Shown piece by piece: positions 49,200 to 58,111 of a DNA stretch of 64,000 nucleotides (position 1 is the stretch's first letter; each line of letters starts with the position of its first letter). The translations under genes and the position numbers were made by a program. Origin of the DNA: an uncultured Collinsella sp. (GTDB taxonomy: Bacteria; Actinomycetota; Coriobacteriia; Coriobacteriales; Coriobacteriaceae); NCBI GenBank assembly GCA_958370785.1, contig CATXKN010000002.1:1-64000 (forward strand), written 5' to 3'. Below the pieces are notes generated by a model. It worked only from the letters and a program-made list of their open reading frames with translations. It searched no databases and was not told the origin of the DNA.

Positions 49200-50402
49200 A
49201 TGCAGATTACCTCAGGCCTGCCTGAAGGCTTTAATGCCGGTGCGTACGACATGATCGTTGTCGGCGCCGGTTATGCCGGTGCCGTTTGCGCCCGCCGTCT
49301 TGCCGAAACTATCGGCTATCGCGTTGCCGTTTTGGAACGCCGTAGCCACATTGCGGGCAATGCCTTCGACTGCACTGACGAGGCGGGAATCCTGGTCCAC
49401 GAGTATGGTCCGCACATCTACCATACCTTTAACGAGCGCGTCCACAATTTCCTGTCGCGCTTTACCAAGTGGACGGACTACCAGCACAAGGTGCTCGCCA
49501 ACATCAACGGTACCCTTATGCCCGTGCCCTTTAACCATGCGAGCCTCAAGCTCGCCTTTGGCGATGAGCGCGGCGAGGAGCTGTATCAGAAGCTCGTGGA
49601 GACCTTTGGCAAGGACGTCAAGGTGCCCATTATGGAGCTGCGCAAGAAGAACGACCCGGATCTTGCCGAGGTCGCCGATTACGTCTACGAGAACGTCTTT
49701 TTGCATTACACCATGAAGCAGTGGGGCCAGACGCCCGATCAGATCGACCCCTCGATTACCGGCCGCGTTCCCGTCTTTGTAGGCGATGACGATCGCTACT
49801 TCCCGCAAGCTCCCTTCCAGGGCATGCCGCAGGACGGCTATACCGCGCTGTTCGAGCATATGCTCGATCACGATTTGATCGACGTGTTCTGTGACGTAGA
49901 CGCCCGTGACCTTTTCGAGATCGACGAGACCACCGTCAAGATCGACGGCAGGGTCTATGGTGGCGAGATCGTCTACACCGGTCCACTCGACGAGCTGTTC
50001 AACCTCGACCTGGGTGCGCTGCCGTACCGCACGCTCGATATGAAGTTCGAGACGCTCGATATGGACCAGTTCCAGCCCGTGGGCACCGTCAACTACACCA
50101 CGAGCGAGGACTTCACGCGTATCACCGAGTTCAAGAACATGACCGGTCAGGTCCTGCCCGGCAAGACCACCATCATGAAGGAGTACTCCAAGGCCTATAC
50201 GCCCGGCTCGGGCGAGACGCCGTACTACGCCATCCTGGAGCCCGAGAACCGCGAGCTCTACGAGCGCTATCTTGAGCGCGTCCAGAACCTGACGAACTTC
50301 CACCCGGTGGGCCGTCTGGCCGAGTATCGTTACTACGATATGGACGCCGTGACCAATTCCGCCCTCGATCTTTCGGATGAGATTATCGCCTGCCATGCAT
50401 AA
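49200..50402 (+). CDS. glf: UDP-galactopyranose mutase
   Basis: 400 residues. The FAD-binding motif IVVGAGYAGAVCARRLAE starts near residue 19, followed by ERRSHIAGNAFD and HEYGPHIYHT. The mutase signatures FLHYTMKQWGQTPDQIDPSITGRVPV and YTGPLDELFNLDLGALPYRTLDMKFE are clear. It converts UDP-Galp to UDP-Galf, the donor for galactofuranose in surface glycans. A TATAAT at 49115-49120 is a good -10. The gene overlaps the glycosyltransferase downstream by 8 bases, so Galf is probably used by that enzyme. Confidence 0.95.
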   Translation: MQITSGLPEGFNAGAYDMIVVGAGYAGAVCARRLAETIGYRVAVLERRSHIAGNAFDCTDEAGILVHEYGPHIYHTFNERVHNFLSRFTKWTDYQHKVLANINGTLMPVPFNHASLKLAFGDERGEELYQKLVETFGKDVKVPIMELRKKNDPDLAEVADYVYENVFLHYTMKQWGQTPDQIDPSITGRVPVFVGDDDRYFPQAPFQGMPQDGYTALFEHMLDHDLIDVFCDVDARDLFEIDETTVKIDGRVYGGEIVYTGPLDELFNLDLGALPYRTLDMKFETLDMDQFQPVGTVNYTTSEDFTRITEFKNMTGQVLPGKTTIMKEYSKAYTPGSGETPYYAILEPENRELYERYLERVQNLTNFHPVGRLAEYRYYDMDAVTNSALDLSDEIIACHA

Positions 50403-51426
50403 AGTCATAACATTCGGTATTCCCTCGTATAACGCCGCCAAGGACATGGACCATTGCATCACCTCCATCTTGGAGGGGAGCAATTACGCCACCGATATCG
50501 AGATTATCGTGGTGGACGACGGCTCCAAGGACGAGACGGCCGCCAAGGCCGACGAGTGGGAGGCCCGTTATCCTGGAATCATCCGCGCGGTGCACCAGGA
50601 GAATGGCGGCCACGGTATTGCCGTCCTTTCGGGTCTGCGTGAGGCGCAGGGCACCTACTACAAGGTTGTCGACTCGGACGACTGGCTCGACGGTGCGGCG
50701 CTTTCGACCATGCTGTCGATTCTGCGTGGCTTTGAGGAGCGCGACCAGCGCGTCGACCTGTTTATCTCGAACTACGTGTACGAGAAGGTTTACGAGGGCA
50801 CGCATACCGCTATTGGCTACAAGTTTGCCCTGCCGCGCAAAAAGATTTTCTCTTGGGACCAGATCGGACACTTCCGTCCCGATCAGAACCTGCTCATGCA
50901 CAGCCTGTGCTATCGCACCGATGTACTGCGCGAGTCCAATCTGCCTATGCCGGCACACACGTTCTACGTGGATAATATTTACGCTTACGTGCCGCTGCCG
51001 CGTTGCAAGACCATGTACTACGCCGACATCGACCTCTATCGCTACTTTATCGGTCGCGAGGGCCAGAGCGTCAATGAGGCCACAATGGTCAAGCGCCTGG
51101 GTCAGCAGTTCCGCGTAACGCGCATCATGATGGAATCGTTCCACCTGTACCAGGATGTTGAGTCCTCGCGTCTGCGTTCGTACATGATGGGCTACTTCAC
51201 CATGATGATGGCGATTTGCTCGGTGCTCACCAAGCTTTCCGAGGAAGATTGTGCCGATGAGCGCCTGAAAACGCTGTGGAAGGACCTGAAAGAGTACGAC
51301 GAGCGCATGTATCGTCGCGCTCGCTACGGCGTGGTCGGATTCTTTACCAACCTGCGTGGACGGGCCGGAGACAAAACCACACTCGGCCTATACCATCTTG
51401 CCTCAAAGATCTTCAAATTCAACTAA
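50395..51426 (+). CDS. Family 2 glycosyltransferase, coupled to glf
   Basis: About 343 residues from the ATG at 50395. The GT-A fold opens with VITFGIPSYNAAKDMDHCI, has IIVVDDGSKDETAAKADEW, then the donor-site KVVDSDDWLDGAAL near residue 97. An acceptor-side acid lies in SLCYRTDVL...MPAHTFYVDNIYAYVPL. The C-terminal part is helical and basic (RARYGVVGFFTNLRGRAG) without a clear membrane helix. Overlap with glf implies co-translation and a galactofuranosyl-transfer role, which is inference. Confidence 0.85.
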   Translation: MHKVITFGIPSYNAAKDMDHCITSILEGSNYATDIEIIVVDDGSKDETAAKADEWEARYPGIIRAVHQENGGHGIAVLSGLREAQGTYYKVVDSDDWLDGAALSTMLSILRGFEERDQRVDLFISNYVYEKVYEGTHTAIGYKFALPRKKIFSWDQIGHFRPDQNLLMHSLCYRTDVLRESNLPMPAHTFYVDNIYAYVPLPRCKTMYYADIDLYRYFIGREGQSVNEATMVKRLGQQFRVTRIMMESFHLYQDVESSRLRSYMMGYFTMMMAICSVLTKLSEEDCADERLKTLWKDLKEYDERMYRRARYGVVGFFTNLRGRAGDKTTLGLYHLASKIFKFN

Positions 51427-51458
51427 CTGCTGAGTAATCGCTGCTGATAGGTTGACTG

Positions 51459-51568
51459 GGCCCCTTGGCCTTTAGTTTGCTACTGCGAACAGTCCTGCTC
51501 GCACGGAAAGCACATTAAGTGCTTTCCGGCTCGTGCGGAACTTGTATCAAACTAAAGGCCAAGGGGCC
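51459..51568. repeat. Palindromic repeat family 2, copy B (110 bases)
   Basis: Perfect 21-base arms (51459-51479 and 51548-51568, GGCCCCTTGGCCTTTAG...). The inner hairpin CGGAAAGCAC/GTGCTTTCCG has loop ATTAA. Read on the minus strand it shares AGTTCCGCA, ACTTAATGT and AGGACTGT with copy C. Confidence 0.8.
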
Positions 51569-51661
51569 TTTGCTATAAGAATCGATTGTCAGGCTGCCTG
51601 AATTTGAAGATCTTAGACGCGCGGTACACAGGGGCCTGGGCTGAAAAGATCTTAGTTGGTA

Positions 51662-51790
51662 GTCGGCCGGAGACGGGCGGGCGTTACGTTTGTCGCGAGT
51701 TCCGCATGCAAAGAAGGCCACTTAATGTGGCCTTCGTCTTGCATAGGACTGTAGAGCAGCAAACGTAACGCCCGCCCGCCTCCGGCCGAC
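51662..51790. repeat. Palindromic repeat family 2, copy C (129 bases)
   Basis: 31-base arms (51662-51692 and 51760-51790) match at 30 positions. The inner hairpin GAAGGCCAC/GTGGCCTTC has loop TTAAT. AGTTCCGCA and AGGACTGT flank the inner stem as in copy B. Copies B and C lie side by side in inverted orientation, and a shared word AAGATCTTAG occurs twice between them. Confidence 0.8.
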
Positions 51791-51801
51791 GGTCGAGTGG
51801 A

Positions 51802-52803
51802 CTACTTCGCAGCACCCGGGATGCCGTGGGAGGTTTTGGCGGTTTTGGCTCCGTTTACGATGGCGGTTTGCAAAGCCCTTACGGCGAGCATGCCCAGCAG
51901 GTCTAGGGGTACGGTGGCGCTTGTCTGAGCGTCTAGTTTGCCGCTGGCGAGGGTGTAGATGGTGTCGCCGTCGTTGGTGGTGTGCGTGGGGCGGATGGCG
52001 TGCGCATAGGCGTCTGCTGCCATCTGGGAGACCTTGGTGGCCTGGGCCTTGGTGAGCTCAACGTTGGTGACGATGCAGCTGATGGTGGTGTTGGTACGGT
52101 CGAGCGGCATCTGCATGGAGCCGGCTGCGGCAAAGGCTGCGAGCTCCATGTCGACGATCTGGTCGCTATCTGCTGCAGCGCGCATGCCGGCGACCCATTC
52201 ACCGGTGAAGGGGTCGACGACATTGCCGCAGGCGTTGACCGAGACCACGGCACCCACCTTAACGGGGCCGAGTGCCACGGCGGCAGCGCCTAGGCCGGCC
52301 TTCATGCAGGTGGCGGGGCCCATGAGCTTGCCCACGGTGGCACCGGTGCCGGCACCTACATTGCCCTGCTCGAGCGTGGTGGGGGTGTTGTCGAGCGCCT
52401 CGCGCACGGCGGAGATGCCAGCCTCGATGTCGGGGCGTACGGTGGGGTCGCCAAAGGCGAGGTCGAAGATGCAGCTGGAGCACACGATGGGCACCTGCGT
52501 GGGACCGACGGGAAGGCCGATGCCGCGGCTCTCGAGCTCGCGGGCGACGCCGCTTGCGGCCTCCAGACCAAAGGCCGATCCACCCGAAAGGCAGACGGCG
52601 TGGACCTTGTCCACGGTGTTCTCGGGACGCAGCAGGTCGGTCTCGCGCGATGCCGGGGCACCGCCGCGAACGTCAACACCGCCGGTGGCGCCCTCGGGTG
52701 CCACGATTACGGTGCAACCGGTGCCGGCCTCCTCGTCCGTATAGTTGCCAAAGCAAAAGCCATCGACATCGCAAACGTCAATGGCCTCAAGCAGTGTATC
52801 CAT
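51802..52803 (-). CDS. P1-family peptidase (DmpA/L-aminopeptidase-D-esterase type)
   Basis: 333 residues of Ntn-hydrolase fold. Family text includes GCTVIVAPEGATGGVDVRGGAP, CLSGGSAFGLEAASGV, and the self-cleavage site region DRTNTTISCIVTNVELTKAQ near residue 240, where processing before a Thr/Ser frees the nucleophile. These enzymes release N-terminal residues from small peptides and amides or process beta-peptides. No signal peptide is present, so it is cytoplasmic. The likely start at 52803 has AGGAGTAAAAC upstream. Confidence 0.88.
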   Translation of the reverse strand: MDTLLEAIDVCDVDGFCFGNYTDEEAGTGCTVIVAPEGATGGVDVRGGAPASRETDLLRPENTVDKVHAVCLSGGSAFGLEAASGVARELESRGIGLPVGPTQVPIVCSSCIFDLAFGDPTVRPDIEAGISAVREALDNTPTTLEQGNVGAGTGATVGKLMGPATCMKAGLGAAAVALGPVKVGAVVSVNACGNVVDPFTGEWVAGMRAAADSDQIVDMELAAFAAAGSMQMPLDRTNTTISCIVTNVELTKAQATKVSQMAADAYAHAIRPTHTTNDGDTIYTLASGKLDAQTSATVPLDLLGMLAVRALQTAIVNGAKTAKTSHGIPGAAK

Positions 52804-52873
52804 GTTTTACTCCTATCGGTTTTCCGCCGGGCCTTATGCCCGGTCGGGATCCGTACGGTACGCCGAAATTGTA

Positions 52874-52896
52874 GGCGCTGGGGGATACCCAGCGCC
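52874..52896 (-). terminator. Hairpin after maf
   Basis: GGCGCTGGG (52874-52882) pairs with CCCAGCGCC (52888-52896) just after the maf stop in the leftward direction. The T-run is weak. Confidence 0.6.
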
Positions 52897-52904
52897 AGAT
52901 GCAA

Positions 52905-53486
52905 TTACGATAGTTTTTGAATCGCGCGCGCGACGCGAGCGATGGGCAGGCCCACTACGTTGTAGAAGTCGCCCGAAATATCATGCACGAGCATGCGCCC
53001 GCCGACACCCTGGATGCCGTAGGCGCCGGCTTTGTCCATGGGCTCGCCTGAGGCGACGTAGCGCTCAATCTGCTCGTCGGTGAGCTCATAGAACGTCACG
53101 TCGGTCACATCGACAAACGACAGGCTCTCGGCGGCGTGCGGGGCTGTGACGTCTCCGGCCCTAACGATGCAGACGCCGGTTGCGACCTGGTGCGTGCGCC
53201 CCGAGAGCTCATGGAGCATGGTGCGGGCTTCGTCCTCGTTTGCCGGCTTGCCCAAAAGCTTGCCATCGAAGGTGACGATGGTGTCGGCCGCGATAGTCAG
53301 CTCATTGGGCTCGGCGTGCTCGGCGGCAACGGCGGCGGCCTTAGCGCGTGCTAAGCGCTCGACAAGCGTAAGCGGGGTTTCGTCATCAAAAGGAGTCTCG
53401 TCAATGTCAGCGGGAATGACGCGGATGTCGTAGCCCGCTTCGCGCATCAACTCGATGCGGCGCGGTGATTGCGAAGCCAAAATCAT
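52905..53486 (-). CDS. maf: Maf-family nucleotide pyrophosphatase
   Basis: 193 residues. MILASQSPRRIELMREAGYD is the family start with the substrate-binding SxSPRR motif; AADTIVTFDGKLLGKP and SGRTHQVATGV follow with the catalytic acids. Maf proteins hydrolyse dTTP/UTP and modified pyrimidine triphosphates to monophosphates. The ATG overlaps the stop of the upstream DJ-1 gene by 4 bases. Both are read leftward as an operon. Confidence 0.93.
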   Translation of the reverse strand: MILASQSPRRIELMREAGYDIRVIPADIDETPFDDETPLTLVERLARAKAAAVAAEHAEPNELTIAADTIVTFDGKLLGKPANEDEARTMLHELSGRTHQVATGVCIVRAGDVTAPHAAESLSFVDVTDVTFYELTDEQIERYVASGEPMDKAGAYGIQGVGGRMLVHDISGDFYNVVGLPIARVARAIQKLS

Positions 53487-54025
53487 AGCTGAATGCCCTC
53501 GGCAACCTTCTCGACAGCCTTGTCGCCGGCGAGCGTACGCAGCAGCTCAAGCGCAAAGGGGAGCGACTGGGCCATGCCGCTGGCAGTGATGATGTTGCCG
53601 TCGTGTGTGACCTTGTCGCCGGTATAGGCGCCCTCGGGGAAGCTTTTCTCAAAGCCGGGGAAGCATGTGGCGTGGCGTCCCTCGAGCAGGTCAAGCTCGC
53701 CCAGGATAAACGGGGCGGCGCAGATGGCGGCAACATGCTTGGTCGCGGCGAACTCGCAGACTACGTCGCAGACGCGCTGGTCGGCGCGCAGGTTGGTAGC
53801 GCCGGGCAGACCGCCGGGCAGCACGACGCAGTCATACTCGTCAAAGTTGATCTCGTCAAAGAGCGCATCGCAAGTTACGGGAATCTGCAGCGAGCTTACG
53901 ACCTCGCGCGTGGGCATGATCGAGACGAGCGTGGCGCGCACGCCGCCGCGACGCATGACATCGACCATGGTCAGGCATTCAATCGTTTCAAAGCCATCGG
54001 CGGCAAGAACGGCAACGCTGGGCAT
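53483..54025 (-). CDS. DJ-1/PfpI-family protein
   Basis: 180 residues from the ATG at 54025, preceded by GAAAGGA. The class I amidotransferase-like fold shows VAVLAADGFETIE with the conserved Glu, CVVLPGGLPGATNL, and the nucleophile elbow AAICAAPFIL with the reactive Cys near residue 100, then HDGNIITASGMAQSLPFALELL. This matches the YajL/DJ-1 branch rather than the intracellular protease PfpI. Proposed roles are chaperone, deglycase or oxidative-stress protein; none can be chosen from sequence. Confidence 0.88.
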   Translation of the reverse strand: MPSVAVLAADGFETIECLTMVDVMRRGGVRATLVSIMPTREVVSSLQIPVTCDALFDEINFDEYDCVVLPGGLPGATNLRADQRVCDVVCEFAATKHVAAICAAPFILGELDLLEGRHATCFPGFEKSFPEGAYTGDKVTHDGNIITASGMAQSLPFALELLRTLAGDKAVEKVAEGIQL

Positions 54026-54231
54026 AAGGGTTCCTTTCATAGGGCGGCATACAATTAGCCGTCTTATACCCCGAAGACCCCCGCTTGCCACGCACCATTC
54101 CCCAATGATTTTGATCCCCGCCCCAGAAAATCACGCAGGGTGGATGGGTGTTGCGCACTAGGAGGGGCTTGCGGCGCGGCGATAAAATCTCGGCATCCGT
54201 CATCTTTCGCAACATGAGGAGCTGATGTGCG

Positions 54232-54531
54232 ATGATAGGCCTTAGGGTATCCGATCTTCTCGTTTTGCTAGTTGTATTTGGTGGTGTCGCGGCTGTCGCC
54301 TTTGCTGTTATCTTGAACAAGGAATCGTCGAACAAGCCTCAGCCTCCGCAGTCCAATCCATACCAGCAAATGCCTCCGGCGCAGCAGGTCCCGCCGGCGC
54401 AGCAGGTGTCAACCATGGTCGATGATGCTCAGCCAGTTGAGCCTACTTATTTCTGTGCCCAGTGCGGGTCAAAGCTGGAGACAAATGCTTCCTTCTGCCA
54501 AAACTGCGGCGCTCCTGTCAACCATCAGTGA
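54232..54531 (+). CDS. Small membrane protein with C-terminal zinc ribbon
   Basis: 99 residues: an N-terminal membrane helix (VSDLLVLLVVFGGVAAVAFAVIL), a Pro/Gln-rich linker (QPPQSNPYQQMPPAQQVPPAQQ), and a four-Cys zinc ribbon (YFCAQCGSKLETNASFCQNCGAPV). The same helix-linker-ribbon order ends the 54712 protein, so the two genes are probably functionally linked. The ribbon would lie in the cytoplasm. GAGGAG is 12 bases before the ATG. Confidence 0.8.
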   Translation: MIGLRVSDLLVLLVVFGGVAAVAFAVILNKESSNKPQPPQSNPYQQMPPAQQVPPAQQVSTMVDDAQPVEPTYFCAQCGSKLETNASFCQNCGAPVNHQ

Positions 54532-54543
54532 TTTTTCTGGGAC

Positions 54544-54587
54544 GGGGATTAAATAATCATTCGGTACACAATGATTATTTAATCCCC
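54544..54587 (+). terminator. Long hairpin after the small zinc-ribbon gene
   Basis: GGGGATTAAATAATCAT (54544-54560) and its inverted copy (54571-54587) form a perfect 17-base-pair stem, 13 bases after the stop codon, followed by GCCCCATTTT. Confidence 0.7.
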
Positions 54588-54711
54588 GCCCCATTTTCAT
54601 CATTCGCCACCGACTTTTTTGCTCGCTGGGAATTGTTGCGCAACACATTTTGATTTATCGGGCTTAGCGTAGTCTTAGGTCATACTCACCTCTCAATCGA
54701 AAGGGGCAACC

Positions 54712-56355
54712 ATGCCAAGAACGAGAAAAATGAAATGGGGGATGCTCCTTACGGCCGGCCTTGCACTGGCTGCCAGTCTTATCGTGGCGCCGCTCGGTGC
54801 CTACGCTGCCGACGTTCCCACGCCCGAGCTCAAGGATACGTATGAGCTTGAGAATTCGATATATGTAAACCGTTCGCCCTCTGGAAGGTATGTGCTGTAC
54901 GGGGATGTATCTGAAGAAAAGTTCTATTTACTAGATACCGAAGATTGGTCCCGCACTGTCGTGGAGATTGATGCCAACGGTAATGACTATAAAAACGCAT
55001 ATTGCTTTTCTGCCGACGAGGGAATCTTTTATTGTTTCAGTAGAACGAACGATTCCGTAATTGCATATGATCTGTCCAATGACAAGCCAGAAGAATATCC
55101 GCTGGGCTCCGCGGTTCCATCTGACGTGCTTGATGACGATGATGGCGATGTCAGGCTTCAAATATCTAAGGACAACAAATCGCTTTTTATAACATCCCTA
55201 GTATATGATTCGCGTTCAGAGGATTATTACGCGGTTTTTAGCGTAGTTGATTTTAAGAACAGCAATACAACGACTAAATACGAATTTACGTCATCCGATG
55301 ACTACTCTTTGGATGGCCCTGCTTGGATTTCAAATGACGGCAAATACGGCTATGTTATACGAGATTATTGCGGCGACGATTACGATTCACATTCGTACTA
55401 CGACGTGGTAACGCTCGACCTGAAGGACAAGGAAGCCGTCAACACATCTGAATTTGACAAGGCGGGCAATACGGTTGTCGTTAACGATGACGGCGCCGCT
55501 GTCGGTTCGAGCTGCTATGTCTCGAAAAAAGGCGACGCAACCTCTATCTACTACAGCAACCTGGAACATAACTCGCTTAATCAGGACGGATCGCTCGTTC
55601 TTGGCTTGTATAACGAAAACTGTGATGGACTTGGCTCCAGCTCTTCCGAGCTGGAAAGCCTTGAAATGATTGTCGTCGACAACAAGACGGGCGAAACAAA
55701 ATGGAGGACTAAGTACCCTAATGATCTCCCCTTTATGAGTGAAGACGAATATGGTGCTCTATCGAATGACGGCAGGTTTGCATTGGCCAATGGTTCGGAC
55801 GACAACGATAACAATCTGTTGTATCTGATTGATACAAAGACGGGCGCGCATTCTCAGATCAATTTGAGAGGCTCGCTGGAATACGACCGCGTAGGCGACG
55901 ATGGCTACTTGGGGTCTGCGTGGTTCTCGAAGGACTGCTCATTGATTTACGCCGTTCAAGATAATAAAGATGACGGTTTTAGGATCGATGTCTACAAGAG
56001 CGGCATCTCCCAGCAATCCCTTTTGGCCGATTCGCAAAAGGAAGACAGCTCATCTTCGTTCAATCCCATTCTCATCGTCGTTATTGTTGCGATTCTCATC
56101 GCGGCGGGCGTTGGCGGCTTCTTTGTCATTCGCATGCGCAAACACTCTAAGACACATGCGACGGTTGCGAATAACACCGCATATACAGCGCCTCAACAGA
56201 CGATGCCGCAGAATTTTGTCGGACAGCAGGCTCAGACCCAGCCGCAGCAGGCTCCTGCGCCCTCGGATGCGCCGCGATTCTGTAGCTCGTGCGGAAGCCC
56301 GCTTACGCCCGATTCTCAATTCTGCCCACATTGCGGCGCGCCGGTAAAGCACTAA
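54712..56355 (+). CDS. Secreted beta-propeller-like protein with membrane helix and cytoplasmic zinc ribbon
   Basis: 547 residues. A signal peptide (MLLTAGLALAASLIVAPLGAYA) is cleaved near AYA-AD. Residues about 35-440 form repeated beta-strand units (YVNRSPSGRYVLYGD, PAWISNDGKYGYV, LSNDGRFALANGS, AWFSKDCSLIYAV) suggestive of a WD/TolB-like propeller rich in Asp and Ser. A membrane helix (PILIVVIVAILIAAGVGGFFVI, about 450-472) leads to a Gln-rich linker and a C-terminal zinc ribbon (FCSSCGSPLTPDSQFCPHCGAPV). The extracellular part is AT-richer than its neighbours. No function is known for this combination. Confidence 0.82.
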   Translation: MPRTRKMKWGMLLTAGLALAASLIVAPLGAYAADVPTPELKDTYELENSIYVNRSPSGRYVLYGDVSEEKFYLLDTEDWSRTVVEIDANGNDYKNAYCFSADEGIFYCFSRTNDSVIAYDLSNDKPEEYPLGSAVPSDVLDDDDGDVRLQISKDNKSLFITSLVYDSRSEDYYAVFSVVDFKNSNTTTKYEFTSSDDYSLDGPAWISNDGKYGYVIRDYCGDDYDSHSYYDVVTLDLKDKEAVNTSEFDKAGNTVVVNDDGAAVGSSCYVSKKGDATSIYYSNLEHNSLNQDGSLVLGLYNENCDGLGSSSSELESLEMIVVDNKTGETKWRTKYPNDLPFMSEDEYGALSNDGRFALANGSDDNDNNLLYLIDTKTGAHSQINLRGSLEYDRVGDDGYLGSAWFSKDCSLIYAVQDNKDDGFRIDVYKSGISQQSLLADSQKEDSSSSFNPILIVVIVAILIAAGVGGFFVIRMRKHSKTHATVANNTAYTAPQQTMPQNFVGQQAQTQPQQAPAPSDAPRFCSSCGSPLTPDSQFCPHCGAPVKH

Positions 56356-56359
56356 GCGC

Positions 56360-58063
56360 ATGCCGGTGGAGCGATTAAAACAGAATCGCGACATGTTGAT
56401 GGTCGCGGGCATCTTGGCGGTGCTCGCGACCATTGCGGATATGTTTCGCGATACCGTGGGATTCTCTTGCAACCCTATCTACTTGGTCCATGTCTTGGGA
56501 TACATCGCCTTTTTCTGCGCAGCGTTTATGCTTGGCGATTATCTGGTCGATCGGTTCCTGGCGGGACGCAAAGGTGCTGTCGACGTTCCTCGGCAAGTCC
56601 ATGCTGGATGGTTTGACAACTTGTGCGACATGGCGTTCTCTGGCATCCCGCAGACATACGCATTCGGCGGCATCGTAAAACTGGGCGCAATCATCTACGC
56701 CTGCTGGTCTCCGTTGCTGGTCCTGCTGTTCCCGGGCGTGATCTGGTGGGATACTCGCCAACAGCTCTTGCAGTACAACGGACTGCCCAACGCGTTGTCG
56801 GAGGGCGCCGTTACCGATCACCATCCAATACTTGATACCTATCTGTACGGATGGTTTACCGACATGGGCCGTGCGCTGGGAAGCGTTGATGCTGGGGTGT
56901 ACGCCTTCTGTCTGGTACAGGCGTTTCTGACGGCGTGTGCCTTGGCGTGCTGCCTTGTTTTGGTACGCCGCATGGGCGGCGGACGTGGCGTTTGCCTGGC
57001 ACTGCTGGCGCTTCTGTGCCTGTATTGGCATCTTCCCATTTATGCCTCGGCCATGGCAAAGGATGCCACCTTTCTGCCGTTTTTCTTGCTGTTCTCGGTT
57101 GCCTCCATTGAGGTCATGCGTTCGAGGGGGCAACTCCTGAGGGCCCCCGGTTTCCTTCTCGTGTACGTTGTGCTCGTGTTGCTTGTGGCGCTGACGCGCA
57201 AGACCGGTTTGATACTCGCACTGGTCGTCTTGATTGCCGTGTTCTTTAGGGCTACGGGTCGGCGAGGAAAACTAATCGTTGCCGCGGTCGCGGTCGGCAG
57301 CTCTCTGATTATGGCGGTCATCATGCCAACGGCCGTGCTTCCCGCTTTGGGGTGCGAGCCTGGTGGCAAGCAGGAGGTCTACGGTCTCATGTTTCAGCAG
57401 TCCGCGTTGCTGATGCGTGACCACGGGGACGAGCTTCCGGAGTGGCAGCGTCAAGAGGTCGAGCGCGCCATCGGGGAGGATGGTAAGAACAACTACACGT
57501 GGTTTTTAACCGACTCCGTTAAAGACCCCACGTTTGGTAAGGCCGACGAGCTCGATTTTGCAGCCTATTTTGGCGCGTGGGTAGCGGGGTTCCTGCAACA
57601 TCCACTTTGTTATCTTAAGGCGTATCTGGGAGTGCAGATTGGCTGGTATGCCATGCCGGTGGCGGGAAGCGAGGCCCTGTCGCCCTATGTGACTCCCGTC
57701 GAAGGGCACAACGTGAGCCATGTGTTTCCCCGCTCGCGGGACCTGGGATTGAGCTGGTCCGATGCGACCTTGGGCCGAAGTGTCGAGTCGCTCGTCGCAT
57801 GGTTTCAGTCGACGCCGGTCGGCATGCTTGTCGGCGCCAAGGCGCTTTGGTCGACCTGGGGTATGGCGTTTCTGCTGCTGGAGATAAAACGTCGTGCGCC
57901 CCAGAAACTCTATCTGATGGTGCCACTCGTTGCGGCAAACCTTGTTCTTTGGATCTCGCCGACGTCGTACACGACCGAGTCGATGCGCTACCTGCTGCCG
58001 TTGCTGTTCTGGTTGCCCGTGAGTGCAGCGATGACTTTTGCCAGCGTTGCATCGACCGAATAA
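56360..58063 (+). CDS. Polytopic membrane protein, DUF6020/GT-C-like
   Basis: 567 residues with about twelve membrane helices. Early extracellular loop text GVIWWDTRQQLLQYNGLPNALSEGAVTDHHPILDTYLYG resembles the acidic catalytic loop of GT-C glycosyltransferases and DUF6020 proteins. A later soluble loop (EVYGLMFQQSALLMRDHGDELPEWQRQEVERAIG) is also typical. Such proteins transfer sugars from polyprenyl-phosphate donors at the outer face. The start at 56360 follows the preceding stop by 4 bases and has no clear ribosome binding site, implying coupling. Confidence 0.75.
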   Translation: MPVERLKQNRDMLMVAGILAVLATIADMFRDTVGFSCNPIYLVHVLGYIAFFCAAFMLGDYLVDRFLAGRKGAVDVPRQVHAGWFDNLCDMAFSGIPQTYAFGGIVKLGAIIYACWSPLLVLLFPGVIWWDTRQQLLQYNGLPNALSEGAVTDHHPILDTYLYGWFTDMGRALGSVDAGVYAFCLVQAFLTACALACCLVLVRRMGGGRGVCLALLALLCLYWHLPIYASAMAKDATFLPFFLLFSVASIEVMRSRGQLLRAPGFLLVYVVLVLLVALTRKTGLILALVVLIAVFFRATGRRGKLIVAAVAVGSSLIMAVIMPTAVLPALGCEPGGKQEVYGLMFQQSALLMRDHGDELPEWQRQEVERAIGEDGKNNYTWFLTDSVKDPTFGKADELDFAAYFGAWVAGFLQHPLCYLKAYLGVQIGWYAMPVAGSEALSPYVTPVEGHNVSHVFPRSRDLGLSWSDATLGRSVESLVAWFQSTPVGMLVGAKALWSTWGMAFLLLEIKRRAPQKLYLMVPLVAANLVLWISPTSYTTESMRYLLPLLFWLPVSAAMTFASVASTE

Positions 58064-58065
58064 AG

Positions 58066-58101
58066 CGGGCCCGCGTGCAGTTACGCACGCGGGCCCGCTC
58101 T
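58066..58101. terminator. Strong bidirectional hairpin between convergent genes
   Basis: AGCGGGCCCGCGTGC (58066-58080) pairs with GCACGCGGGCCCGCT (58087-58101), a 15-base-pair perfect stem. It begins just after the 58063 stop codon. Confidence 0.85.
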
Positions 58102-58111
58102 CGTCATGCGG

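Noticed and set aside
51569..51661. AAGATCTTAG repeated between family 2 copies as an attachment site
   Set aside because: Only 10 bases, 30 or so apart, and no integrase gene nearby; kept as a remark only.
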